Shown here one piece after another: positions 18,479 through 26,129 of a stretch of DNA of 64,000 nucleotides. Under the pieces are notes generated by a model. The model had not been told where the DNA came from and did not search any database. It saw only the letters and a list, made by a program, of their open reading frames with translations. The stretch is from Myxococcus eversor. Lineage in GTDB: Bacteria > Myxococcota > Myxococcia > Myxococcales > Myxococcaceae. The position numbers and the translations under genes are program-made. Positions within the stretch are counted from its first letter, which is position 1. Each line of letters starts with the position of its first letter. Location of the stretch: contig NZ_JAAIXY010000007.1 in the NCBI RefSeq assembly GCF_010894455.1, positions 248,001 to 312,000 of the forward strand, in the 5' to 3' direction.

Positions 18479-18549
18479 TAGCCCGGCGCCACTCCTCCGG
18501 CGCGGCCCAGGCCGGAGGGGCGGCACTGACCAGGGATTGAGCTGAATCC

Positions 18550-18582
18550 GAAGGGCTTCCGGCCATCCGCCGGGAGCCCTTC
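18550..18582. terminator. bidirectional hairpin between convergent genes
   Basis: GAAGGGCTTCCGG (18550-18562) pairs with CCGGGAGCCCTTC (18570-18582), 13 pairs including one G-T wobble around a 7-base loop. It sits between the metalloprotease end (18478) and the transporter end (18603) and can serve both. Confidence 0.8.
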
Positions 18583-18602
18583 TTCACGTCGGGGCCCACC
18601 AC

Positions 18603-19778
18603 TCAGTGGCGGTCGTCGGCGGCGCCAGGCCCCTCCCGCGCGGGTGCGTCGTCCATGGGGCCGGCGAACAACAGTCCCTCCTCCACCGCGCCCCTCCCCG
18701 CCTGACGCCGGGCGTGCTCTCGCCGGTGGGCGCGCCTCCAGCGCAGTTGCCGCGCGCGGAGCACTTCCTGGATGAGCACCTGCACGGCGGCGGCAAGAGG
18801 GACGGCGATGACCGCGCCCAGCAGGCCCGCCAGCGCGCCGCCACACAGCACGACGATGGAGATGAGCAGCGGGTTCATCCGGATGGCGCGGCGTTGGACA
18901 ATGGGGCCCAGCACGTTGGATTCAATCTGCTGGTAGACCATGAAGACGACCAGCGCGATGACGGCCGGGCGCAGCCCCACCGTGGCCAGCGTCGTGAGGC
19001 TCACCAACACGCCGCTGATGACGCTGCCGATGTAGGGGATGACGCCCAGCACCATCACCGCGAGCCCCAGCGCCAGGAAGAAGGGTACGCCCTGGATGAG
19101 CGCGACGGTGGCGGCCACGGTGCCGCCGATGGTCATCACCAGCAGCGTGCCCGCGACGTAGTTGGTCACCGCGGCGCGCATGCGCCCCACCAGCTCACGC
19201 ACGTGGTGCCGACGGCGCGGCACCACCCACTGGAGGATGCTCTCGTAGAGTTCCTTGCCGAACAGCAGGCTGAAGACGGAGAGGGCCACCACGGTGATGC
19301 CCGCCGCCAGCAGGCCCAGGGTGGAGGAGAGGACTCCGACGGCGCGACCCGCCAGGTCCACCGGCTCGAAGCGCAAGAGCTCCTCGGGCTTGAGCTCGAA
19401 GCCGTAGCGCACGCCCAGCTCCTGGACCCAGTGGGATTGAGAGAGCCGCTCCAACAGCCCCGGCATCGCTTGAACCAGCCCCTCTATCTGCTGGACGAGC
19501 GCGGGCACCAGCGTGCCCACCAACACGCCCACCAACCCCAGGAGCAGCAGCGCCACCACGGCCACCCCCAGCCCGCGCTTGAGGCCCCACTTCTCCAGCC
19601 TGCGCACCAGCGGATCCAAGGCGAGGGACAGGAGCATCACCACGGCCAGGAGCGTGAGCAGCGGATACAGCCGCCGGAGCACCAACCAGCAGATCGCGAG
19701 CAGCAACACCTGCAGCCCCACGGCCCAGACCGTGCGGGCGGGCACGTAGACCGGGAGCTGGCGACTGGAGTCCTTCAT
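18603..19778 (-). CDS. AI-2E family transporter (PerM/YdiK-like membrane protein)
   Basis: 391 residues from ATG 19778. About eight transmembrane segments in the typical AI-2E layout: two N-terminal helices (VGLQVLLLAICWLVLRRLYP), a long middle soluble part with amphipathic helices (LVQQIEGLVQAMPGLLERLS), and a C-terminal membrane block with PYIGSVISG and QQIESNVLGPIVQRRAIRMNPL, the best-conserved motif of the family. The tail after residue 350 is charged and Ala/Gly-rich. Members export AI-2 (TqsA) or exchange ions (sodium/lithium-proton). Substrate here unknown. Stand-alone and convergent with the metalloprotease gene. Confidence 0.85.
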   Translation of the reverse strand: MKDSSRQLPVYVPARTVWAVGLQVLLLAICWLVLRRLYPLLTLLAVVMLLSLALDPLVRRLEKWGLKRGLGVAVVALLLLGLVGVLVGTLVPALVQQIEGLVQAMPGLLERLSQSHWVQELGVRYGFELKPEELLRFEPVDLAGRAVGVLSSTLGLLAAGITVVALSVFSLLFGKELYESILQWVVPRRRHHVRELVGRMRAAVTNYVAGTLLVMTIGGTVAATVALIQGVPFFLALGLAVMVLGVIPYIGSVISGVLVSLTTLATVGLRPAVIALVVFMVYQQIESNVLGPIVQRRAIRMNPLLISIVVLCGGALAGLLGAVIAVPLAAAVQVLIQEVLRARQLRWRRAHRREHARRQAGRGAVEEGLLFAGPMDDAPAREGPGAADDRH

Positions 19779-20091
19779 GGGCGACAAGGTAGGAAGTGGT
19801 GCTCCGCCAGTCAGGCCCCCTCGCGTGCGAGCCGGAGCCCTGCCCGACGTGACAGGCCCTGCTCGCCTCATGGGGACGGCCGCCGCCTCGTGGAGCAGCC
19901 GAGCGACCAGGCCCTCTGTCGTCCCCTGACTCCACGGGGCGGGCAGCGGCCGTTCAAATCGAACCCGTGCGATGGGGGTGCAGGCGCCCCACCCTTTTGT
20001 TCGACGACGAAAGGGACACAACCGCACCGCGTCCTTGTCCGATAATCTTCAAGCAGGTCTGGAATCACCACGCCACGAGGAGGGCGACACG
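19779..20091. other. 313-bp divergent intergenic region
   Basis: Between the transporter start (19778, minus) and a small plus-strand gene (20092). No supported coding frame. CCCTTT (19992-19997) and AAAGGG (20010-20015) form an inverted repeat. GTTCAAATC at 19952-19960 looks like a tRNA T-loop but the flanks do not pair. Confidence 0.35.
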
Positions 20092-20415
20092 ATGTGGATT
20101 GAAGCCATCGTCATGCCCCGGGAGCAGCCCACCGCGACCCGGCCGTCCTCACGCCAGGCAGGCAAGCAACCCGCCCCAGCGCCTCGCAGTCGCGCGGCCG
20201 TGCACAAGCAGGCAGGCGAGGAGAGCCAGCAGTTCCGCGACGCGGTGCTGGGCTTCCTGCGGGCGCGGCACCTGATGAGCGCGGTGCGCTGGGTGAGCGA
20301 GCCGGGGTTGCTTCCCCTGGTGACGCTGCACTGTACGGACGGCGTGCTGGAGCAGCTGCGCGAGGAGCCTGGGTTCGAGGCCGGGTTGTCCATGCCGCTG
20401 GAGTTGATGACCTGA
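20092..20415 (+). CDS. small hypothetical protein (107 aa)
   Basis: ATG 20092 follows CGAGGAGGGCGACACG, a strong ribosome site, and this decides the start over longer in-frame versions. The N-terminal 40 residues are Pro/Ala/Arg-rich and probably disordered. Residues about 45-107 look like a compact alpha/beta domain (FRDAVLGFLRARHLMSAVRW, then LVTLHCTDGVLEQLRE). No signal peptide or membrane segment. I do not recognise the family. Divergent from the AI-2E transporter and 117 bp before a cupin gene. Confidence 0.6.
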   Translation: MWIEAIVMPREQPTATRPSSRQAGKQPAPAPRSRAAVHKQAGEESQQFRDAVLGFLRARHLMSAVRWVSEPGLLPLVTLHCTDGVLEQLREEPGFEAGLSMPLELMT

Positions 20416-20532
20416 GCGCTGACACAGGCCGGGCGCGTCCCTAGGTTTCCAATAGGAAACATCATGGGCGGGCCCGGGGTGCCTGGGGCGCGCGAAGCGT
20501 CCCCCCTCCTCTGACTCGCGGGGGGAAACATC

Positions 20533-20952
20533 ATGAGCGAGTTACTCATCAAGCGATTCTCGGCACCCGACGAGCGCCGGCCGTTCGCGGGGCACGGGCA
20601 TGCGGACATTCTCCAGTTCGACGAAGGGCGCATGGTGGGACTGCTCGTCCTCGAGCCCGGCTGGAAGTGGTCCCAGGACGTCAAGCCCATCGCCGGCACG
20701 GAGAGCTGCCAGACGGCCCACGCCCTCTACGTCATCAGCGGGCGGATGGTGGTGAAGATGGACGACGGCACCCAGGGCGAGCTGGGCCCTGGCGACGTGG
20801 CCACCATCTCACCGGGGCACGATGCGTGGGTCCTCGGCAACGAGCCCTGCCTCGTCGTCGACTTCGAAGGCATGGGGGCATACGCGCGGCGGGAAGCCAC
20901 GCGGACGAGCCAGCCTGGAATCACGCCCGAGTCAGCGCCTGGACTGCACTGA
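20533..20952 (+). CDS. small cupin-domain protein
   Basis: 139 residues from ATG 20533 (GGGGGAAACATC upstream). Single cupin beta-barrel: motif 1 region TAHALYVISGRMVVKMDDG and motif 2 region LGPGDVATISPGHDAWVLG, containing His and other possible metal ligands. Cupins of this size are metal-dependent dioxygenases or isomerases, or plain ligand-binding proteins. GHGHADILQFDEGRMVGLLVLEPG at the start shows the full N-terminal strand set. Substrate unknown. Confidence 0.8.
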   Translation: MSELLIKRFSAPDERRPFAGHGHADILQFDEGRMVGLLVLEPGWKWSQDVKPIAGTESCQTAHALYVISGRMVVKMDDGTQGELGPGDVATISPGHDAWVLGNEPCLVVDFEGMGAYARREATRTSQPGITPESAPGLH

Positions 20953-20962
20953 CTCCGCCGAC

Positions 20963-21212
20963 CTACAGCCTTGGGTCTACCGGCTCGCTCTCCAGCGCGA
21001 ACACGCCGAAGACACACTCGTGCACGCGCCGCGGCGGCTCCTTCCGGACGAAGCGCTCCAGGGCCTCGACGCCCAGCACCAGCTCACGCAACGCCAGCGA
21101 GCGCTTCGTGGAGACCCCGGGCTGTCGCAGCCGCTCCAGGTTTTCTGGAGCGGTGTACTCCGGGCCGTGTGTAGTGGAACACCAGCCCTTCGATGAACTT
21201 CACCACCTGCGC
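20963..21212 (-). pseudogene. frameshifted 3' fragment of an unrecognised gene
   Basis: On the minus strand one frame reads EAQVVKFIEGLVFHYTRP and another reads EYTAPENLERLRQPG, continuing through STKRSLALRELVLGVEALERFVRKEPP to FGVFALESEPVDPRL and a stop at 20963. Codon choice in both is typical of coding sequence here, and the two parts join into one sensible protein if a one-base shift is placed near 21165. The 5' end is missing: the fragment begins directly after the TGA of the small lipoprotein gene at 21219, in the same frame as that gene. The product family is not recognised. Confidence 0.55.
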
Positions 21213-21218
21213 TTCGCG

Positions 21219-21470
21219 TCAGCAGTTGTCGCGGACGTTGTAGTAGATGGATGTCTGCCCCCAGTTGACATAGCTGCCGCAGGAGCACCCGCGCTCACCG
21301 ATGACCTTCGTCATGGACGCGTGATAGTACCTTTTGACGCTGGTCGGCATGTTGGTGCAGTTAGGGAGCGGCGATTCCTGCGAGGACTGATTCGAGTCCT
21401 CCTCCTGTTCCATGGGACCGCCACAGCCCACCGCCATCGCCAACAGACCACCAATCAGGAACGTGCGCAT
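21219..21470 (-). CDS. small Cys-containing lipoprotein (83 aa)
   Basis: Lipoprotein signal with lipobox (GGLLAMAVGC), an acidic linker (EQEEDSNQSSQ), then a compact domain with four Cys (PNCTNM, GCSCGSYV, RDNC-stop). The stretch RYYHASMTKVIGERGCSCG resembles the second small secreted protein in this window at 52066 (LYSDATYTTVVGHIYPDCG), in the manner of DUF6289-like peptides; this is my pattern match only. The ribosome site AAGGAGGA precedes the ATG. The stop codon is followed directly, in frame, by a pseudogene fragment. Confidence 0.65.
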   Translation of the reverse strand: MRTFLIGGLLAMAVGCGGPMEQEEDSNQSSQESPLPNCTNMPTSVKRYYHASMTKVIGERGCSCGSYVNWGQTSIYYNVRDNC

Positions 21471-21680
21471 GAGTCCTCCTTGAAGGGTTGCCGCGCAATC
21501 CTAGCCTAGAGGGCGGCGCCCTGCCCCTCGAGCGCGGCCCGCCGAGCCCGCGAGATGGAAGCGCACCACCCGGCCCCGCGCGTGGGGCGGGCCACACAGC
21601 AGCGCGGCTTTTCTGAAGGTCATGTGCCCAGGTGGCATGCACCTCACGTTCATCTTCGGGCTGCGCGGCAAGGTCGTGTC

Positions 21681-21968
21681 CTACCCTTCGGCCTTGAGTT
21701 TCGCCACCCATTGACCCAATGCCTCACGGTGAAGGGCAGCCTCGGGAAGGTCCCGGCGTTTCGCCTCGGCCTGCAGTGCCTCGACGTCGGCACGGGGCGC
21801 TTCGAATCTGACGGGAACAAGGTCGCGCGGATCAACTCCGTGAGCCCCCTTCAACGATGCGAAGGGCTTCCCGCGCCGACGCTGCATGTAGTGCCCGGCA
21901 CAAAGCCCCGCTTGCCACACGTCACGGTCACAGCAGCCATTCGGCCACGCTGCATTGCAGGTCATCAT
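21681..21968 (-). CDS. small protein: Cys/His zinc-binding motif plus ribbon-helix-helix-like tail
   Basis: 95 residues if started at the double ATG at 21968. The N-terminal half has CNAAWPNGCCDRDVWQAG and then LCAGHYMQRRRGKPF, matching the small zinc-binding CxxxxC..RxxxARGLCxxHYxRxRRG pattern common in phage and myxobacterial proteins. The C-terminal half (VRFEAPRADVEALQAEAK, then LPEAALHREALGQWVAKL) reads like an RHH-type DNA-binding segment. The frame continues upstream without a stop to ATG 22124, which would add the Hen1 stub, so a chimeric 147-residue protein is also possible. Probably a DNA-binding regulator. Confidence 0.55.
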   Translation of the reverse strand: MMTCNAAWPNGCCDRDVWQAGLCAGHYMQRRRGKPFASLKGAHGVDPRDLVPVRFEAPRADVEALQAEAKRRDLPEAALHREALGQWVAKLKAEG

Positions 21969-22013
21969 CGCAGGGAAGATAAGCCTGCTCGACGAACACG
22001 TCAGCAACAGCAG

Positions 22014-22124
22014 GTGTGCCTGACCGAACGACACGTCGAATGAATGGGGCGTGGGCGGGCTCTTGTGCAGCAGGTAGCCCAGGTCCGTCGCGGGAGAGTG
22101 AGTCGTCGTGAGTGTCAGGAGCAT
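22014..22124 (-). pseudogene. hen1: N-terminal stub of a bacterial Hen1 (RNA 3'-end methyltransferase) gene
   Basis: The first 37 codons from ATG 22124 read MLLTLTTTHSPATDLGYLLH and then KSPPTPHSFDVSFGQAH. This is the characteristic start of bacterial Hen1 (MLLTITxTxxPATDLGxLLHKxPxxxxxFxLxFGxAH), the 3'-terminal RNA ribose methyltransferase that works with Pnkp in RNA repair. The homology stops after FGQAH, where Hen1 should continue VFYPEA. No methyltransferase domain or pnkp gene is present here. The stub is in frame with the downstream zinc-finger protein, and its ATG abuts the TGA of the gene ending at 22125. Confidence 0.7.
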
Positions 22125-23138
22125 TCAGTGCCAGACCCGGGTTGCCGCCACCAGGGTGTCGAGGTCGATACGAAAAGCGCGCGTGCCCTCGCCGCCATAG
22201 AGCCAGGGGCCGCGCCCGCACATCCACGTGGGCTGCCACCGCGTTCCGTCCGGGTCCACGAAGACAAAGGTGCCCGCGGGAGCGAGCGTGTCCTTGCCGC
22301 CACCGTGCAGGGCGAACAGCTCGAAGGTGGAGCGCGCTGAATAGGAGCCACCGAACAGCACGTGCGTCGCGCCCACGGCGAGCGCGCTCGCTCCGGCGAC
22401 GGGGGTCTTCCAGACGGCGGGACGGCCTCCTTCGCGAAGCCGGACCAGGGGAAAGTCCGTGTAGAAGTACAGCCACATCTCGTCGTTCGCCGCGACGTTG
22501 AGCGCATAGCAGTCGACGATGACGTCGGTGCCCACGGCCCTCGCGTCGTACTCACTCAGTCGCTGGCCTCGCGCATCGAAGAGGACCAGCCCGCTGCGTC
22601 CAATCGGCTCGCTGTCGATATCCCCACGACCCCACCCCCGGTTGCCGAGTACGCCTTCGTCGAAGTAGCTCACCCACAGGCGCCCATCGGCGGTGGCCTG
22701 CACGTCCTGGATGCCGTCCCCGAGGGTCAGCTCGCGACTCACGCGCCCATCGCGGGAGAAGACCACCGCGTTGCGCTCGTGCGCGTCTTTGTCGAGGTAC
22801 CTGCAGCGCCCGCCCACCAGCAGCAGCTCACCGTCCGGGAGCGGCTGCACGAAATGGAAGTTGCGTCGGTTGGGGGGCAGGCGGACGCACTGGGGTGGAG
22901 CACCCGGCGCTGAGAAGCGAAGGACCTCGTAGGTCTGGGGCGCGTCCGCCAGCGACTTCGCGAAGGAAGGAAGGTCCGGTGCGACTTGCTCCCGGTCATC
23001 CCGTTCTCCCTCCAGGGCCAGGAGCCACAGGTCGAAGTCGGGTCCCACGCCCTGGGCCATCAACTCGCGCCCCGAGAGGGCTTCCGCGAAATCGACGAAA
23101 CACGGCACCTCGAGATGCGTCAGCTCACGCTCGGTCAT
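22125..23138 (-). CDS. hypothetical beta-propeller-like protein (337 aa)
   Basis: No signal peptide. The sequence consists of short beta-strand repeats with GxW/GxL turns: FHFVQPLPDGELLLVGGR, VQATADGRLWVSYFDEG, LNVAANDEMWLYFYTDF, ALAVGATHVLFGG. This suggests a six- or seven-bladed propeller. Several conserved-looking acidic and Trp positions (WVSYFDEGVLGN; TDVIVDCYALNV) suggest a binding or catalytic face. The family occurs as hypothetical proteins in myxobacteria and actinobacteria, and no function is known to me. Its TGA directly abuts the ATG of the Hen1 stub. Divergent from the 23334 gene. Confidence 0.65.
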   Translation of the reverse strand: MTERELTHLEVPCFVDFAEALSGRELMAQGVGPDFDLWLLALEGERDDREQVAPDLPSFAKSLADAPQTYEVLRFSAPGAPPQCVRLPPNRRNFHFVQPLPDGELLLVGGRCRYLDKDAHERNAVVFSRDGRVSRELTLGDGIQDVQATADGRLWVSYFDEGVLGNRGWGRGDIDSEPIGRSGLVLFDARGQRLSEYDARAVGTDVIVDCYALNVAANDEMWLYFYTDFPLVRLREGGRPAVWKTPVAGASALAVGATHVLFGGSYSARSTFELFALHGGGKDTLAPAGTFVFVDPDGTRWQPTWMCGRGPWLYGGEGTRAFRIDLDTLVAATRVWH

Positions 23139-23333
23139 GACTGTTCTTTTTTCGCGCAGGGAGCCGAGGGGCCAGCTCCAGGAACCGTGCGCCGGGGGGC
23201 CGGTCTCGTGGCCTCGGACGCCGGGCCCGAAACGGACCTGACGCCCCCGCCTCCACCCACCCGCGTCCGCGAGAAGCCCCCGCGCTAGGATTCACTTCTC
23301 TCCGCGTACTTCGTTCCTCGTTTGGAGTTCTTC

Positions 23334-26045
23334 ATGTTGTCGCATCGCGCACTCGCGCCGCTGCTCGCCCTCTTCCTGTTGGCCGCCTGCTCCGACTCCG
23401 ACCCCACTCCCGGAGTGGTGGACAGCGGAGTCCAGACGGATGCGGGCCCCCATGGCGGCGACCCCGACAGTGGCCCGAACACCGACGCGGGCCCCACACC
23501 CGACAGTGGCCCCGACACGGACGCGGGCCCCGACACGGATGGCGGCTTCACCCCGGACAGCGGTCCCGACCTGGACGGTGGCTTCGTCCCGGACGCGGGC
23601 CCCGAGACGGACGCCGGCCCCGCCACGCCTCCGGCCATCCTCACGGAGACGCTGGCGGACACCTACACCGGCAGCCTGTACTCCATCGCCCTGTCGGTCT
23701 CCGGTGGACGGGCGCCCCTGACCTGGGCCGTCACCCTGGGCGCGCTGCCCGCGGGCCTCACTCTCAACGCCAACGGGACGCTCAGTGGGATGCCCTCCGC
23801 CGCGGGGACCTCGACCTTCACCGTGCGCGTGCGGGACGCGGCAGATGCGAGCGATACCGCGGACCTCTCCCTCACCGTCTACGAGCCACCGCGCATCGGC
23901 CAGTTCCAGTTCCCCACCCAGCAAGTGGGTGACAGCCTCTCGCTCACGCTGACTGCCTCCGGAGGCAAGGCGCCCTTCACCTTCGCGCCCGTGGGCGACC
24001 TGCCGCCGGGCCTGTCGCTGTCCGGGCAGGGCCTCCTCCATGGAACGCTCACGCAGGCGGGGGAGTTCAGCTTCGTCGTCTCGGCCACGGACGCCAACAA
24101 CAAGCGGGCGCTGTATGCATCCCAGCTCATCGTCCTGACGTCCTTCACCGTCACCACCACGTCGCTGCCGGGTGCCACCCGGGACGAGTCCTACGAGTCC
24201 ACCCTCACTGCCACGGGAGGCATGGAGCCCCTGACCTGGGCCGTCCCCCTGGGCGCGCTGCCGGACGGCCTCGCGCTGTCCTCCTCGGGAGTCCTCTCCG
24301 GGACGCCCACCGTGCAGGGCACCTTCGACCTCATCGTCACCGCGACGGACTCCACGTCCCGCACGGCCTCTCGGAGCCTGGTGCTGTCCATCACCGGCTT
24401 CACTCCCCCGGTGTTCAAGGTGGGCCACTACAACCTCACCTACTTCGGCTCGGACACCCAGGGCCCCCCGAACTCCACGTCCCAGGGCGGCGCGCTGGAT
24501 GACCTGCAGATTTCCTACGCGCGCGACGTCATGCTCGAGGCGGGCGCCAACCTGTGGGGCATGGTGGAGATGGTCGACGTCGCCGACTTCGACACCCTCA
24601 AGGCCCAGCTCCCGGGGTTCAGCGGCTTTCTCTCCAACAACGCCAGCTTCGTCACGGGCAGCACCAGCCCGTACGGCGCCAGCACGCAGAAGCTGGGCAT
24701 CCTCTACGACAGCTCGCTCACCTTCCAGAGCGCGGAGCTGCTGCGCATCGGCAGCGAGAGCGACTTCGGCAACCGCCCGCCCCTGCGTGTGAATTTCACC
24801 ACCGAAATCCAGGGCGCGCAGACGCCGCTCGTCGCCATCGTGGTCCACATGCGCGCGGAGAGCGCGGACCCCACCGGCCCCCGTGAGGCCCGGGAGCGCG
24901 CGAGCGCCGCGTTGAAGGAGTACCTGGACCAGAACCTCGCCCAGACGCACGTGCTCGTCATCGGCGACTGGAACGACGACGTGGACGAGTCCATCACCCT
25001 GGACCCCGACACCCAGCAGCCGCTGCCCACGCCGTACCAGGACTTCGTGTCGGACCCGAGCGGCTACACCTTCATCACTCGAGAGCTGTCGCTGGTGGGC
25101 GACGACACGGCCATCGGCTTCGAGAACATGGTGGACCACACGCTGGCCAGCAACGAGGTGGCCGCCCGCTACCTCTCCGACACCGCCGAGGTCCTCTACG
25201 CGGACCAGTGGGTGCCCGACTACCTGAACACCCTGAGCGACCATCGCCCCGTCGTGAGCACCTACGCGTTCAGCTCCGCCACGGCGCCCTTCGTGCGGCT
25301 CAAGGAGCCCCATGGCGGCACGTACGCGGCGGGCTCCATGCTCCCCATCCGCTGGTACGCCTGGGGCATCGCCGACGTGCGCGTGGAAGCCACCACCGAC
25401 GGCGGTACGACGTGGAGCGTGCTGGCCGCCTCCGTGCCCGCCGTCCAGGGCAGCTACGCGTGGACGCTGCCGGCCATCGCGTCCAGCAGCACGCTCGTGC
25501 GGGTGGTGGATGCATCAAACGCCGCCCTCTTCGACGAGAGTGATGCCGCGTTGACCATCACCACCGGCACCGGCCGCGTCATCATCAACGAGGTGCTCGC
25601 CAACGAGCCCGCCATCAGCGGCAGCAACAACGTCGCCTACGAGTTCGTGGAGCTGGTGAACGTGGGCCCTGTCGCCTTGGACATCTCCGGGTGGAGCGTG
25701 TGGGACTCCGCCCTCTCACGCCATGTCTTCCCGGTGGGGACGACGCTTGGCGCGGGCAAGGCCGTGGTCGTCTTCGGAGGGACGGCGGGCATTCCCCCGG
25801 GCAGGACGAACGCGGTGCGCGCCTCCAGTGGAGCGCTCGGCCTGGGCAACGACAGCGACACAGTGCGCCTGCGCAAGCCGGACAACGCCGACGTGGACAC
25901 ATACAGCTATGCCACCACCGTGGACAACGTGTCCGACAACCGCTCTCCGGACACGGACCCGAACGGCGTGTTCGTGCATCACACCGCGCTGCCCTCCGGA
26001 CTCTCTTCATCGCCCGGACTGCGCGCGGACGGCACCGCGTTCTGA
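23334..26045 (+). CDS. secreted lipoprotein with putative-Ig repeats, endonuclease/exonuclease/phosphatase domain and lamin-tail domain
   Basis: 903 residues from ATG 23334 (GGAG upstream). Lipobox ALFLLAAC, then a roughly 65-residue low-complexity linker of DAGP/DSGP units. Three He_PIG-type Ig-like domains follow (about residues 98-360), each with the PLTWAVxLGALPxGL signature. The catalytic domain (about 362-645) is of the endonuclease/exonuclease/phosphatase fold: VGHYNLTYFG, ANLWGMVEMVD, IVVHMRAES, VIGDWNDDVDE and the terminal LSDHRPVVST. A C-terminal lamin-tail domain (about 750-870: IINEVLANEP, YEFVELVNVGP) is typical of secreted nucleases. A surface or vesicle nuclease is the best guess. 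Ends at a strong hairpin. Confidence 0.83.
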   Translation: MLSHRALAPLLALFLLAACSDSDPTPGVVDSGVQTDAGPHGGDPDSGPNTDAGPTPDSGPDTDAGPDTDGGFTPDSGPDLDGGFVPDAGPETDAGPATPPAILTETLADTYTGSLYSIALSVSGGRAPLTWAVTLGALPAGLTLNANGTLSGMPSAAGTSTFTVRVRDAADASDTADLSLTVYEPPRIGQFQFPTQQVGDSLSLTLTASGGKAPFTFAPVGDLPPGLSLSGQGLLHGTLTQAGEFSFVVSATDANNKRALYASQLIVLTSFTVTTTSLPGATRDESYESTLTATGGMEPLTWAVPLGALPDGLALSSSGVLSGTPTVQGTFDLIVTATDSTSRTASRSLVLSITGFTPPVFKVGHYNLTYFGSDTQGPPNSTSQGGALDDLQISYARDVMLEAGANLWGMVEMVDVADFDTLKAQLPGFSGFLSNNASFVTGSTSPYGASTQKLGILYDSSLTFQSAELLRIGSESDFGNRPPLRVNFTTEIQGAQTPLVAIVVHMRAESADPTGPREARERASAALKEYLDQNLAQTHVLVIGDWNDDVDESITLDPDTQQPLPTPYQDFVSDPSGYTFITRELSLVGDDTAIGFENMVDHTLASNEVAARYLSDTAEVLYADQWVPDYLNTLSDHRPVVSTYAFSSATAPFVRLKEPHGGTYAAGSMLPIRWYAWGIADVRVEATTDGGTTWSVLAASVPAVQGSYAWTLPAIASSSTLVRVVDASNAALFDESDAALTITTGTGRVIINEVLANEPAISGSNNVAYEFVELVNVGPVALDISGWSVWDSALSRHVFPVGTTLGAGKAVVVFGGTAGIPPGRTNAVRASSGALGLGNDSDTVRLRKPDNADVDTYSYATTVDNVSDNRSPDTDPNGVFVHHTALPSGLSSSPGLRADGTAF
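23430..23628 (+). repeat. imperfect tandem repeats coding for Asp-(Ala/Ser/Gly)-Gly-Pro linker
   Basis: Degenerate units around GACGCGGGCCCC / GACAGTGGCCCC encode the (T/P)D(A/S/G)G(P/F) linker of the lipoprotein. Such linkers are common just after the lipid-anchored Cys of myxobacterial lipoproteins and probably span the periplasm or surface layer. Confidence 0.7.
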
Positions 26046-26051
26046 CGCACC

Positions 26052-26085
26052 GCGAGGGCGCTCGAGAATCCACGGGCGCCCTCGC
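26052..26085 (+). terminator. hairpin terminator after the nuclease-like lipoprotein
   Basis: GCGAGGGCGC (26052-26061) pairs perfectly with GCGCCCTCGC (26076-26085), seven bases after the stop codon. Confidence 0.75.
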
Positions 26086-26129
26086 CTCCGCGCTACACGC
26101 GAGGGGCGGGGAGGAGTAGGAAGCGGGGC

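Noticed and set aside
14960..18526. 1188-codon minus-strand open frame opposite the metalloprotease
   Set aside because: Arg/Gly/Val/His-rich antisense shadow. The plus strand has the signal peptide, HEWGH site and FnIII repeats.
19952..19960. tRNA T-loop-like GTTCAAATC
   Set aside because: Flanking bases do not form a T-stem, and no anticodon or acceptor arm is found around it.
20900..22130. Possible mobile element at the debris region
   Set aside because: No transposase, integrase, terminal repeats or target duplications could be found. Gene decay alone explains what is seen.
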